This document shows positions 17,741-25,804 of a stretch of 64,000 nucleotides of DNA, in pieces; positions within the stretch are counted from its first letter, which is position 1, and each line of letters opens with the position of its first letter. Source of the stretch: Chitinophagaceae bacterium (lineage in GTDB: Bacteria > Bacteroidota > Bacteroidia > Chitinophagales > Chitinophagaceae). Location: positions 32,152-96,151 of the forward strand of contig JADKJI010000023.1 in NCBI GenBank assembly GCA_016721085.1. Reading direction: 5' to 3'. The position numbers and the translations under genes are program-made. The notes under the pieces are model-generated. The model was not told the DNA's origin. It did not search any database and was given only the letters and a program-made list of their open reading frames with translations.

Positions 17741-19586
17741 ATGCAATTAAAATTATTATTACTAACAGCTCTTCTTTGTATAACTACCCTGCTGGGCATT
17801 TCACAATCTGTCAATATAATACCCTATCCAAAACAGGTTGAAAAGAAACAAGGCAATTTCCTGATCGATAATATGACCAAAGTATATTACAATAATCAGT
17901 CGGTTGCTTCTATGGCTGCTTATACTGCAACAAGTATTGCAGATTGGACAAAGAAAAAAGTTGTTAGTACAGGCATAAAGAAACCACTATTCAATTCCAT
18001 TAACTTATTGCTTGATACGAGTGCCAATGCCAATAAAGAGAGTTATTCTCTACAGGTAACAACAAAGGAAATCAATATAAAGGCAAGTAATGCCCAGGGA
18101 TTGTTCTATGGTGTTCAGTCGATATTACAAATGATCCCTTCATCAGGAGCGCCACAAATCCCTGCCCTTATAATAAATGATGAACCCCGATTTGGATGGA
18201 GAGGTTTAATGCTCGATGTAAGCAGGCATTTCTTCACCATCAGTGAAGTGAAACGTATGATCGACCAGATGGCCGCTTATAAATTCAATATTCTGCATAT
18301 ACATCTAACCGATGATCAGGGTTGGAGAATTGAAATCAAGAGCCTTCCAGAACTGACTACAAAGGGAGCTCTTCGTGTACCCCGCACCGGTTTGTGGTGG
18401 GATCGTGAACCGCCAAAAGATGGCGAAAAAGCTACATATGGCGGATTCTATACACAGGAAGAAATAAAAGATCTGGTTAAATATGCAGGAGAAAATACAT
18501 CCAGATACTTCCTGAAATTGATGTACCAGGTCATAGCCTTGCTGCCATTGCTACCTACCCTTATCTTTCTTCTACTCAACTGAACTATAAAGTAAACCCG
18601 GGTAGTAAGTTCTATGGCATCGACGATAATTCATTGTGTGCTGGACGAGAATCCACTTTTGAATTTCTGGATAAAGGTATTTACAGAAGTAAGCCAGCTA
18701 TTTCCATTCGAATACATCCATATCGGCGGCGATGAATGCTACAAAGGTTTCTGGTCTAAATGTGCCGATTGCCAGAAACGAATAAAGGATAATGGATTGA
18801 AGGATGTGAATGAACTCCAAAGCTATTTCATAAAAAGACTGGAGAAGATATTGCAACTGAAAGGAAAGAAACTGATGGGTTGGGATGAAATACTGGAAGG
18901 TGGACTCGCTCCTAATGCGTCGGTAATGAGCTGGAGAGGAATGGAAGGCGGTATTGCTGCTGCAAAAGCCAATCACCATGTAGTGATGAGTCCAAGCCAG
19001 TATGCCTATCTAGATCTGTACCAGGGTGACCCTGCTATTGAACCTCCCACTTATAGCAAACTCCGGTTAAATTATTCATACTCATTTGAACCTGTGCCTG
19101 CCGATGTGGATCCTTCGTTTATACTTGGTGGTCAGGGGAACCTGTGGACAGAAAGTGTGCCCACTTTCCGTCATGCTGAATATATGCTTTGGCCAAGGGC
19201 TTTTGCACTGGCCGAAACTTTTTGGTCTCCTGCAAGCCTAAAGAATTGGCCTCAATTCATACAGAGAACAGAAACGAGATTACAAAGACTTAAAAAAGAG
19301 GATATCAACTTCTCAGCAAGTTTTCTCGACCCCATCATTCTTCCTTCAAAAAATGAAGCGGGTGAATTATTGATTGAACTGGATACTGAATTAGAAGGAA
19401 TGAACCTTTTCTATACTTTCGACAATACCCTACCCGGATCACCATAGCAAGCTTTATAAGAAAGGGGAAAAACTTACCATTCCGGCAGACGCTGAAACTT
19501 TCAGGGTCATTACATACAGAAACAATGAAGTGGCAGGAAGAATCATTACAGTTACACTTCAGGATCTTTTAAAACGAGTTAAATAA
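17741..19586 (+). pseudogene. Beta-N-acetylhexosaminidase, GH20 (interrupted by three indels)
   Basis: ATG at 17741 begins a signal peptide (KLLLLTALLCITTLLGISQS). The conserved GH20 parts are all present: a GH20b-like N-domain, FGWRGLMLDVSRHFF, HLTDDQGWRIEIKSLPEL, then in a shifted frame IDVPGHSLAAIATYP, then IHIGGDE with the catalytic Asp-Glu pair, and WTESVPTFRHAEYMLWPRA. One A is missing in the run at 18492-18495. An extra G at 18676-18677 restores the frame, and another extra G at 19436-19437 ends it early (TLPGSP-stop) although the domain tail continues to a TAA at 19584. With the three repairs the gene encodes a protein of about 614 aa that removes terminal beta-GlcNAc/GalNAc. Sequencing error is the likelier cause, since essential genes here have the same lesions. 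Confidence 0.85.
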
Positions 19587-19977
19587 GCATATTGCCAATT
19601 GAATACTTCAAATAGCCCCTATATATATTATATTAAATTTATATACATAAGGATTATTTCTTCTTTTAGAAACTTGCTCAGGGTCAATGAATTTCAAACA
19701 ACTTTCACAAACGACTGGTTTTCAGTACTAAAAATTAACCCTGCTCAATTATCTGACTCCTTAAAAGAGTCCAATCTTACCCAGTTTCCCCTATCTTTGC
19801 CCTCCCGGTAAAGTGAAATAGAAGATCATTTCCGGTTACATTCCTAACCTTTCGATGTACAATAGGTTAGCAATCCGACCCCTTGCTTTGTTAATACGTC
19901 TTTTCAAAGGCAATATTACCCATCCCGACCCGTTAGAAAACAAACCGAAACGACTGTTGATTTAAAAACAGTACCCA
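19587..19977. other. Gene-free AT-rich stretch
   Basis: About 390 bases between the GH20 gene and the L,D-transpeptidase gene. A 70-codon open frame (19599-19811) starts in an AT-repeat run and has no protein-like composition. A TAnnTTTG-type box (TATCTTTG, about 19792-19799) could be a -7 promoter element for the downstream gene, with a long leader, but no matching upstream TTG was convincing. No RNA gene or repeat was recognised. Confidence 0.4.
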
Positions 19978-20757
19978 ATGCAGCATTTGATTACACAGAG
20001 GTTAAAGAGATTAGTAGCAATTGTAGTGGCCATCACTTTCATTGCTTCCCTATACGCTTTTGCCCCATTCAAACCGATTTCATTCTACACTAAGAATGTA
20101 GCTGTTGCCGCTATTTCAGGTGGTGCAGCTGCAGTACCAGCAATTAATAGCACCCCATCTTTTTCAGAAAGTAAGAAAGGTCTTTATGATAGCCTGCAAT
20201 TGGAACAGATAGGGTTGAGCAGGGATGTATTTGAAAAGGCTTTGCATGGCATGGAGAAGCTTATTCGCAAGAATGTTATTCAGTCAAATATTATTTCCAT
20301 AATCGATTTCAGCAAACCAAGTACTGAAAAGAGATTATTCGTAATAGATCTCGACCAATCGATATTATTATTCCACACTTGGGTGGCCCACGGACATAAC
20401 TCAGGAAAAGAAACAGCTAATTCATTTTCTAATAAACCACGCTCCAAAAAGAGTAGTCTCGGTTTTTATATTACCGGAGAAACTTATAGAGGAAGTAATG
20501 GCTATTCTCTCAAACTACAAGGACTCGAATCCGGATTTAACAGTAATGCCTTCAAAAGAGCCATTGTAATTCATGGAGCTGGATATGTAAATGAGAACTA
20601 TATCCAAAGTCAGGGTTATATTGGAAGAAGTCAGGGTTGTCCAGCAGTAGAACCTGCCATCAGCCAGGAGCTCATAAATACCATCAAAGAAGGCACCTGT
20701 CTTTTCATCTATCATCCATCACCAGTTTATCTTAAGCATTCTTCCCTTCTCAAGTAG
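19978..20757 (+). CDS. Exported L,D-transpeptidase-like (murein transpeptidase) protein
   Basis: The product is 259 aa with an N-terminal hydrophobic export segment (about residues 12-30). The catalytic region of the YkuD-like murein L,D-transpeptidase catalytic-domain family is visible: LFVIDLDQS (strand), FYITGETYRGSNGYSLKL, AIVIHGAGYV with His199, and GRSQGCPAV with the nucleophile Cys221. Such enzymes cross-link or modify peptidoglycan, or attach proteins to it. It appears to be a single-gene unit; the next gene begins 86 bp downstream with its own promoter-like box. Confidence 0.82.
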   Translation: MQHLITQRLKRLVAIVVAITFIASLYAFAPFKPISFYTKNVAVAAISGGAAAVPAINSTPSFSESKKGLYDSLQLEQIGLSRDVFEKALHGMEKLIRKNVIQSNIISIIDFSKPSTEKRLFVIDLDQSILLFHTWVAHGHNSGKETANSFSNKPRSKKSSLGFYITGETYRGSNGYSLKLQGLESGFNSNAFKRAIVIHGAGYVNENYIQSQGYIGRSQGCPAVEPAISQELINTIKEGTCLFIYHPSPVYLKHSSLLK

Positions 20758-20818
20758 TTTATTCACATTACCGGAGTGCATGGTAATAAAAAAGATAGTC
20801 CGCCAGCAAAGGGGGTTT

Positions 20819-20826
20819 TATCTTTG
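20819..20826 (+). promoter_or_regulatory. Candidate Bacteroidota -7 promoter box
   Basis: TATCTTTG fits the TAnnTTTG consensus and lies 17 bases before the ATG of the Gfo/Idh/MocA gene. No clear TTG at -33 was found, so the assignment rests on the -7 box and position only. Confidence 0.35.
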
Positions 20827-20843
20827 TTTATTAATTATTCACT

Positions 20844-21818
20844 ATGCTAAAGGTTGGAATTTTTGGTGTTGGCCATCTCGGCAAGTTTCATCTTAATAAC
20901 TGGAAAGATATCAGGGATACAGAATTGGTTGGCTTTTACGACCCAAATGATGATATAGCACAACAGGTAACCGAAAAATATCAATTAGCCAGATTCCTTG
21001 ATGCGGAATCGCTCATGAACGCCTGCGATGCCGTAGATATAGTAACTCCTACCCCATTCCATTTCGAACTCTGCAAAATGGCCATCCGTAAAGGCAAGAA
21101 CGTCTTCGTGGAAAAACCATTGGCTCATACCATGGATGAAGAAAGGGAATTAGTTAAACTTGCTAAGGAATCAAATATCAAATTTCAGGTTGGACATGTA
21201 GAAAGGTTCAATCCTGCTTTCCTTGCGGTTCAGCAAACCGATTTGAAACCGATGTTTATTGAAGTACATCGTTTGGCCGAATTCAACCCGAGGGGAACGG
21301 AAGTGAGTGTTATCCTCGACCTGATGATTCACGACATCGACATCATACTTAGCATTGTAAATAGTGATGTAAAAAATATATCCGCCAGCGGAGTAGCTGT
21401 AATGACCGATACACCTGATATTGCCAACGTAAGAATTGAATTCAATAATGGCTGTGTAGCAAACCTCACATCGAGTCGTATCTCAATGAAGAAGATGAGG
21501 AAGATGCGTCTTTTCCAGAAAGATGCTTATATAGGAATTGATTTTCTCAATAAGAAGACAGAGATCATTAAACTGAAAACTCCACAAGATGTGGATGCCT
21601 TCAGTTTCGATTTGGATACACCACATGGAAAGAAAACCATTGCTATTGCAAATCCCCTCATTCCAGAAGTGAATGCCATAAAGATGGAACTGGAGAAATT
21701 CAGAGATGCTATAGTTAACAACACTCCTACTATTGTTAGTGAGGTGGATGGTTTCCGTGCAATGGATGTAGCTCACCAGATACTTCAAAAAATCAAAAAC
21801 AACAGTCTTACTTCCTAA
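20844..21818 (+). CDS. Cytoplasmic Gfo/Idh/MocA family oxidoreductase
   Basis: The product is 324 aa without export signal. The NAD(P)-binding Rossmann fold opens at the N-terminus (KVGIFGVGHLGKFH), and the EKP catalytic-lysine motif appears as GKNVFVEKPLAHT. LDLMIHDIDIIL is the conserved HD-type substrate-side motif, followed by the C-terminal alpha/beta domain. It lacks the flavinylation-like motif of the exported paralogue at 11509. The sugar transferase gene starts 8 bp after its stop, so the two are probably co-transcribed and this enzyme may supply a modified (UDP-)sugar for surface polysaccharide. The substrate is not determinable here. Confidence 0.85.
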   Translation: MLKVGIFGVGHLGKFHLNNWKDIRDTELVGFYDPNDDIAQQVTEKYQLARFLDAESLMNACDAVDIVTPTPFHFELCKMAIRKGKNVFVEKPLAHTMDEERELVKLAKESNIKFQVGHVERFNPAFLAVQQTDLKPMFIEVHRLAEFNPRGTEVSVILDLMIHDIDIILSIVNSDVKNISASGVAVMTDTPDIANVRIEFNNGCVANLTSSRISMKKMRKMRLFQKDAYIGIDFLNKKTEIIKLKTPQDVDAFSFDLDTPHGKKTIAIANPLIPEVNAIKMELEKFRDAIVNNTPTIVSEVDGFRAMDVAHQILQKIKNNSLTS

Positions 21819-21826
21819 CACCCCTT

Positions 21827-23242
21827 ATGCCTACATCCCGGAGAATCAATAGCAACTGGTATGTACTCGGCGACTACGGAACATCCGTATTGGCCTGGCT
21901 GGTGCTTTATTTTTCGCGCAGGTATCTGTTGGAAGAAGTAATAACCATTGAAAGAAAGATATATCTGAACGACCGATTCTGGTGGGGTATTAGCTTACTG
22001 CCCCTTTGTTGGCTTATTTTCTATACCCTTATAGGTTCTTACCGTTCCCTTTATGCGAAATCACGGTTGAATGAATTCAGCACTACACTTTTTGCCAGCA
22101 TAATAGGCTGTACACTGATATTCTTCATTATAGTTATCAATGACCCCCACCGCTCCTACACTTATTACTATAAAGCTTTCTTCATCTACCTGGCGGCCCA
22201 ATTCTTATTTACCTGGCTAGGACGATGGATCTTACTCAACAGAGTAAAACACCAATTAGAATCAGGTGCAGTTCAATTTCCCACATTATTAGTTGGAGGT
22301 AATTCGGTAGCCACAAAAACATTCCTGGAATCAAAAGAAGGATTGAAGGTTAGCGGTTTTCATTTTGTAGGATTCATTGCTTCCAGCGATCACAATAACG
22401 GTATAAGTCAGTATCTGCCACTATTAGGCTCAATAAAAGAACTGGAACAGGTAATCCGACATAAAAGCATTCGATTAGTGGTAATTGCACTCGATAAACA
22501 AGACAAACCACAATTAGAAAAAATAGTGAATAGTTTGAGCGAATTAGATGTTGACATAAAAATAGTTCCGGATAATTTAGATATCCTGTCGGGCTCCGTA
22601 AAAAGCAGTAATGTATTCGGTGCGGTATTAACAGATATCAAGACAGGCCTGATGCCCGAATGGCAACAGAATATAAAGCAGGTCATAGACATCATGCTGG
22701 CGCTACTAGGATTAATTGTCTTATCTCCGTTATTAATATTCACCGCCATAAAGGTTAGACTTTCCTCCAAAGGCCCCATCATTTATTCGCAAAAAAGATT
22801 AGGATACAAGGGCAATAGTTTCAGTATATACAAGTTCCGGTCAATGATAACTGATGCCGAACCGGATGGACCAAGACTTTCCTCAGAGAATGATCCCCGC
22901 ATTACAAAATGGGGTCGTACTATGCGTAAATGGCGTCTCGATGAGCTACCTCAACTTTGGAATGTCCTGAAAGGAGAAATGAGTCTGGTAGGACCACGTC
23001 CGGAAAGAGAATACTATGTCCAGATCATACGCACCCAAACTCCCTACTATAATTACCTCCTAAAAGTAAAACCCGGACTCACTTCCTGGGGAATGGTACA
23101 ATACGGATATGCTGAAAACGTAGAACAGATGATTGAGCGAATGAAATACGATCTCATATACATAGAGAATATTTCATTGGCACTTGACCTAAAGATCATG
23201 ATACATACCCTTAAGATTATTTTTACTGGCAAAGGGCGATAA
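21827..23242 (+). CDS. Polyprenyl glycosylphosphotransferase (exopolysaccharide-type sugar transferase)
   Basis: The product is 471 aa. Several N-terminal transmembrane segments (about residues 15-135) are followed by a CoA-binding-like Rossmann region (about 155-260, FPTLLVGGN). One more membrane helix (VIDIMLALLGLIVLSPLLIF) leads into the bacterial sugar-transferase domain with KRLGYKGNSFSIYKFRSM, WRLDELPQLWNVLKGEMSLVGPRP and YNYLLKVKPGLTSWGMVQYG. These enzymes move a sugar-1-phosphate from a nucleotide sugar onto undecaprenyl phosphate, the first step of a lipid-linked oligosaccharide. It is probably in an operon with the upstream oxidoreductase. No further polysaccharide genes are present in the window. 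Confidence 0.92.
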   Translation: MPTSRRINSNWYVLGDYGTSVLAWLVLYFSRRYLLEEVITIERKIYLNDRFWWGISLLPLCWLIFYTLIGSYRSLYAKSRLNEFSTTLFASIIGCTLIFFIIVINDPHRSYTYYYKAFFIYLAAQFLFTWLGRWILLNRVKHQLESGAVQFPTLLVGGNSVATKTFLESKEGLKVSGFHFVGFIASSDHNNGISQYLPLLGSIKELEQVIRHKSIRLVVIALDKQDKPQLEKIVNSLSELDVDIKIVPDNLDILSGSVKSSNVFGAVLTDIKTGLMPEWQQNIKQVIDIMLALLGLIVLSPLLIFTAIKVRLSSKGPIIYSQKRLGYKGNSFSIYKFRSMITDAEPDGPRLSSENDPRITKWGRTMRKWRLDELPQLWNVLKGEMSLVGPRPEREYYVQIIRTQTPYYNYLLKVKPGLTSWGMVQYGYAENVEQMIERMKYDLIYIENISLALDLKIMIHTLKIIFTGKGR

Positions 23243-23280
23243 GGTTGTAAAAGCTTTAAAAAAGGTTGTAAAAAGACTAC

Positions 23281-23336
23281 AAGGGGTTGTATAAGGTCTC
23301 CAACCTTATAAGGTTGGAGACCTTATACAACCCCTT
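23281..23336. repeat. Perfect 56-bp palindrome upstream of the REP-associated transposase
   Basis: The stretch is identical to its own reverse complement, centred on CCAACCTTATAAGGTTGG. Its inner 32 bases recur downstream of the transposase gene at 24069-24100. Shorter GGTTGTAAAAG-like repeats precede it (23246-23280). Palindromes flanking a RAYT gene are the usual arrangement of REP elements mobilised by it. Confidence 0.9.
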
Positions 23337-23406
23337 CTTTCCCAAATCCCCATTTTCCGGTTGTACCCATTTTGAAAAAAGCTGTAAGTGATGGTATTTT
23401 GCCATT

Positions 23407-24066
23407 ATGCCAGTAAATCAAATATATCAGGCGCCATTAAATCCAGAAAGGATCTACCACATCTGTAACAGGACGAACAATAATGAATTGCTCTTTCGTT
23501 CCAATGAAAACAGAAGGTTTTTCATGCAGCAGTTTGATCATTACCTTTCCTACTTACTAGACCCCTATTCATGGAGCCTATTGTCGAATCATTTTCATTT
23601 TCAAGTAAAAATGAAATCTGAAGAGTACGCTGCAGAAAGAATTTTACGCCTGCCAGATAAAGATCAAACTATATCACAAAAACTATTTCTCGCAGGGAAA
23701 AAGCCTTTTCACGAATTAGCATCCAAAGCATTTTCACAGTTCTTTATTTCTTATTCACTATCATATCACAATCAGATTAGAGTTAATGGCAACCTGTTCT
23801 ATAAAAACTTTAAACGTGTAGAAATTGAAAATGATAATCAATTCAGAAATACAATGACCTATATTCATACCAACCCGGTAAAGCATGGACTGATTGAAGA
23901 TTTCACGGAATATGAATGGTCATCCTGGCATGAATTCACTAAAAAGAAATTCTCAGCTATAAACAGGGATGAGGTATATGAAATTTTCGGGAATAAACAA
24001 GCATTTCTGAATGCGCACGAGCTACATCAGGACTTGATTTTAAGCAATAAAATTTTTATTCTGTGA
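23407..24066 (+). mobile_element. REP-associated tyrosine transposase (RAYT, Y1/HUH family)
   Basis: The product is 219 aa. The HUH nuclease motif is seen as LLSNHFHFQVK (His62 and His64), with the family C-terminal signature YIHTNPVKHGLI and EYEWSSWHEF. The region FFISYSLSYHNQIRVNG probably carries the catalytic tyrosine. It is flanked by palindromes that share a 32-bp core. RAYTs are single-copy domesticated relatives of IS200/IS605 transposases that act on REP palindromes. It interrupts an otherwise ordinary stretch between the sugar transferase and the M1 peptidase genes. Confidence 0.9.
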
Positions 24067-24068
24067 GC

Positions 24069-24100
24069 AAGGTCTCCAACCTTATAAGGTTGGAGACCTT
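24069..24100. repeat. Perfect 32-bp palindrome downstream of the transposase
   Basis: Identical to the central 32 bases of the palindrome at 23281-23336. It is followed by degenerate pieces (ACAACCGACCTTATACAACC, to about 24121) that resemble the outer arm of the upstream copy, suggesting an eroded second full copy. Confidence 0.88.
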
Positions 24101-24187
24101 TACAACCGACCTTATACAACCTTCTTCAATATTCCCCCACTACCATTACCCGAAAATCCCGTAATTTCCCATCATATTTTAACCACT

Positions 24188-25756
24188 ATGTCCCGAATCG
24201 TTGCCTGCCTCTTTTTCTTAAGTATACCCTTACTTAATTGCATAGGACAAAATAACTATTGGCAACAAGAATTGAAATACAAAATCACAGTTGAACTAGA
24301 TACAAAAAGACAACAACTTAAATCCCATCTGCAACTAGTTTATATCAATCATTCACCCGATACCTTATCCTTTATCTGGTTCCACCTTTGGGTTAACGCT
24401 TACCAGAATTTCAGTAGCCCATTCTATTACCAATTAATAGCAGACAACTCTTTTGACAAGGATTATTTCAAAAACAAGATGGGTTACATTAAGAATTTAG
24501 ACTTCAAAGTGAACGATGTACCTGTATCTATCCCTCCTAATGTTGCAACTTCTGAAATGTTGCAACTCGTATTGCCTTCCCCCCTGGCACCAGGAGATAG
24601 CGTTCTTATATCAACACCTTTCGATCTCACTCTCCCAAATTATTTTTCCAGAATGGGATTTGCAGAAGACCAATTCATGATCTGTCAATGGTTTCCCAAA
24701 CCAGCAGTATATGATAAATATGGCTGGCATACATTCCCCTACCTGGAACGTGGCGAATTCTATGGTGAATTCGGAAGCTTCGATGTTTCTATAACACTGC
24801 CACAGGAATATGTTGTTGCAGCAACTGGAGTATTAACCACTGAAGACGAACTTGAGATTTATAAAAATATAGGCAGGGCCAATTTGATAGCTTCTAAAAA
24901 ACCTGTGCTTTATAAATCTAACAGCAAAAAAGAACAACAATTAAAGACGCTCCAATACAAAGCTGAAAACGTACATGATTTTGCATGGTTTGCTAACAAA
25001 AACTTTGTTATTCAATACGATAGCCTGCAACTTCCTTCGGGTACAAAAACAGACATCTTTACATTTTTTAAGCATATGCCCCGAAGCTCATGGTATACTT
25101 CCACCCAAATGGTAAAGGCTACATTAAATGCCTATTCTACCTGGGTTGGTGAATACCCTTATCCTACAGCACAAGTGGTTCAAGGACCTTCAAATCTGGT
25201 TCAGGCTGGTATGGAATATCCTATGGTTACACTTATCTCTGACCCTGGTTTTAATATGGAAAAACTTGATGGTGTAATAGCGCATGAAGTGGGTCACAAC
25301 TGGTTTTATGGAATACTCGGTAGTAATGAAAGAGAACACCCATGGATGGATGAAGGATTGAATACATTTTATCAATCACGCTACGAAGCATTAAAATATG
25401 AAATTTTCAACTTCTTCAACCAGGATAAAATGACTGAATTCAAGTCAACCAGTCCAGAAGAATACCAAAACAGCATCGAGGAAGCTTTTACTAAAATAAA
25501 AAACAAGACCCCAATCGACTCCCGGGCTGAATCTTTCCTCAATAAAGACGAGTACTTTAACGTTACTTATTACAAAACCGCTTATTGGCTTCTGCTGGTC
25601 GAAAACAGGATGGGAAAAGAGGCTTTTGAATCAGGAATGAAGAACTATTTCAAGTCCTGGAAATTCAAACACCCCTACCCCGACGATTTCAAAAATACCC
25701 TGGAATCGTCCAGCCATATTTCACTTGATGAAGTATTTAGACTTCTTCAGAAATAA
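24188..25756 (+). CDS. Exported M1-family zinc metallopeptidase
   Basis: The product is 522 aa with a signal peptide (1-21, ending LLNCIGQ). The N-terminal aminopeptidase-N-like beta domain includes YINHSPDTLSFIWFHLW. The zinc site is HEVGH at residues 366-370, with the third ligand in WMDEGLNTF. The usual GxMEN exopeptidase motif appears as AGMEYPMVT, which is typical of this Bacteroidota subgroup. The protein ends soon after the catalytic domain. It is a tandem paralogue of the next gene, which has an additional barrel domain; the gap is 48 bp. Confidence 0.88.
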   Translation: MSRIVACLFFLSIPLLNCIGQNNYWQQELKYKITVELDTKRQQLKSHLQLVYINHSPDTLSFIWFHLWVNAYQNFSSPFYYQLIADNSFDKDYFKNKMGYIKNLDFKVNDVPVSIPPNVATSEMLQLVLPSPLAPGDSVLISTPFDLTLPNYFSRMGFAEDQFMICQWFPKPAVYDKYGWHTFPYLERGEFYGEFGSFDVSITLPQEYVVAATGVLTTEDELEIYKNIGRANLIASKKPVLYKSNSKKEQQLKTLQYKAENVHDFAWFANKNFVIQYDSLQLPSGTKTDIFTFFKHMPRSSWYTSTQMVKATLNAYSTWVGEYPYPTAQVVQGPSNLVQAGMEYPMVTLISDPGFNMEKLDGVIAHEVGHNWFYGILGSNEREHPWMDEGLNTFYQSRYEALKYEIFNFFNQDKMTEFKSTSPEEYQNSIEEAFTKIKNKTPIDSRAESFLNKDEYFNVTYYKTAYWLLLVENRMGKEAFESGMKNYFKSWKFKHPYPDDFKNTLESSSHISLDEVFRLLQK

Positions 25757-25804
25757 GTCAAATCCAAATAGTGGCATTAGTGTTATTTTTGAAAAAATTA
25801 CCTG

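Noticed and set aside
19599..19811. 70-codon open frame after GH20
   Set aside because: Starts in an AT-dinucleotide run and its translation has no protein-like pattern; no homology recognised.
23246..24121. CRISPR-like array around the palindromes
   Set aside because: Only two palindrome copies flank a transposase gene; no regular spacer-repeat units and no cas genes.
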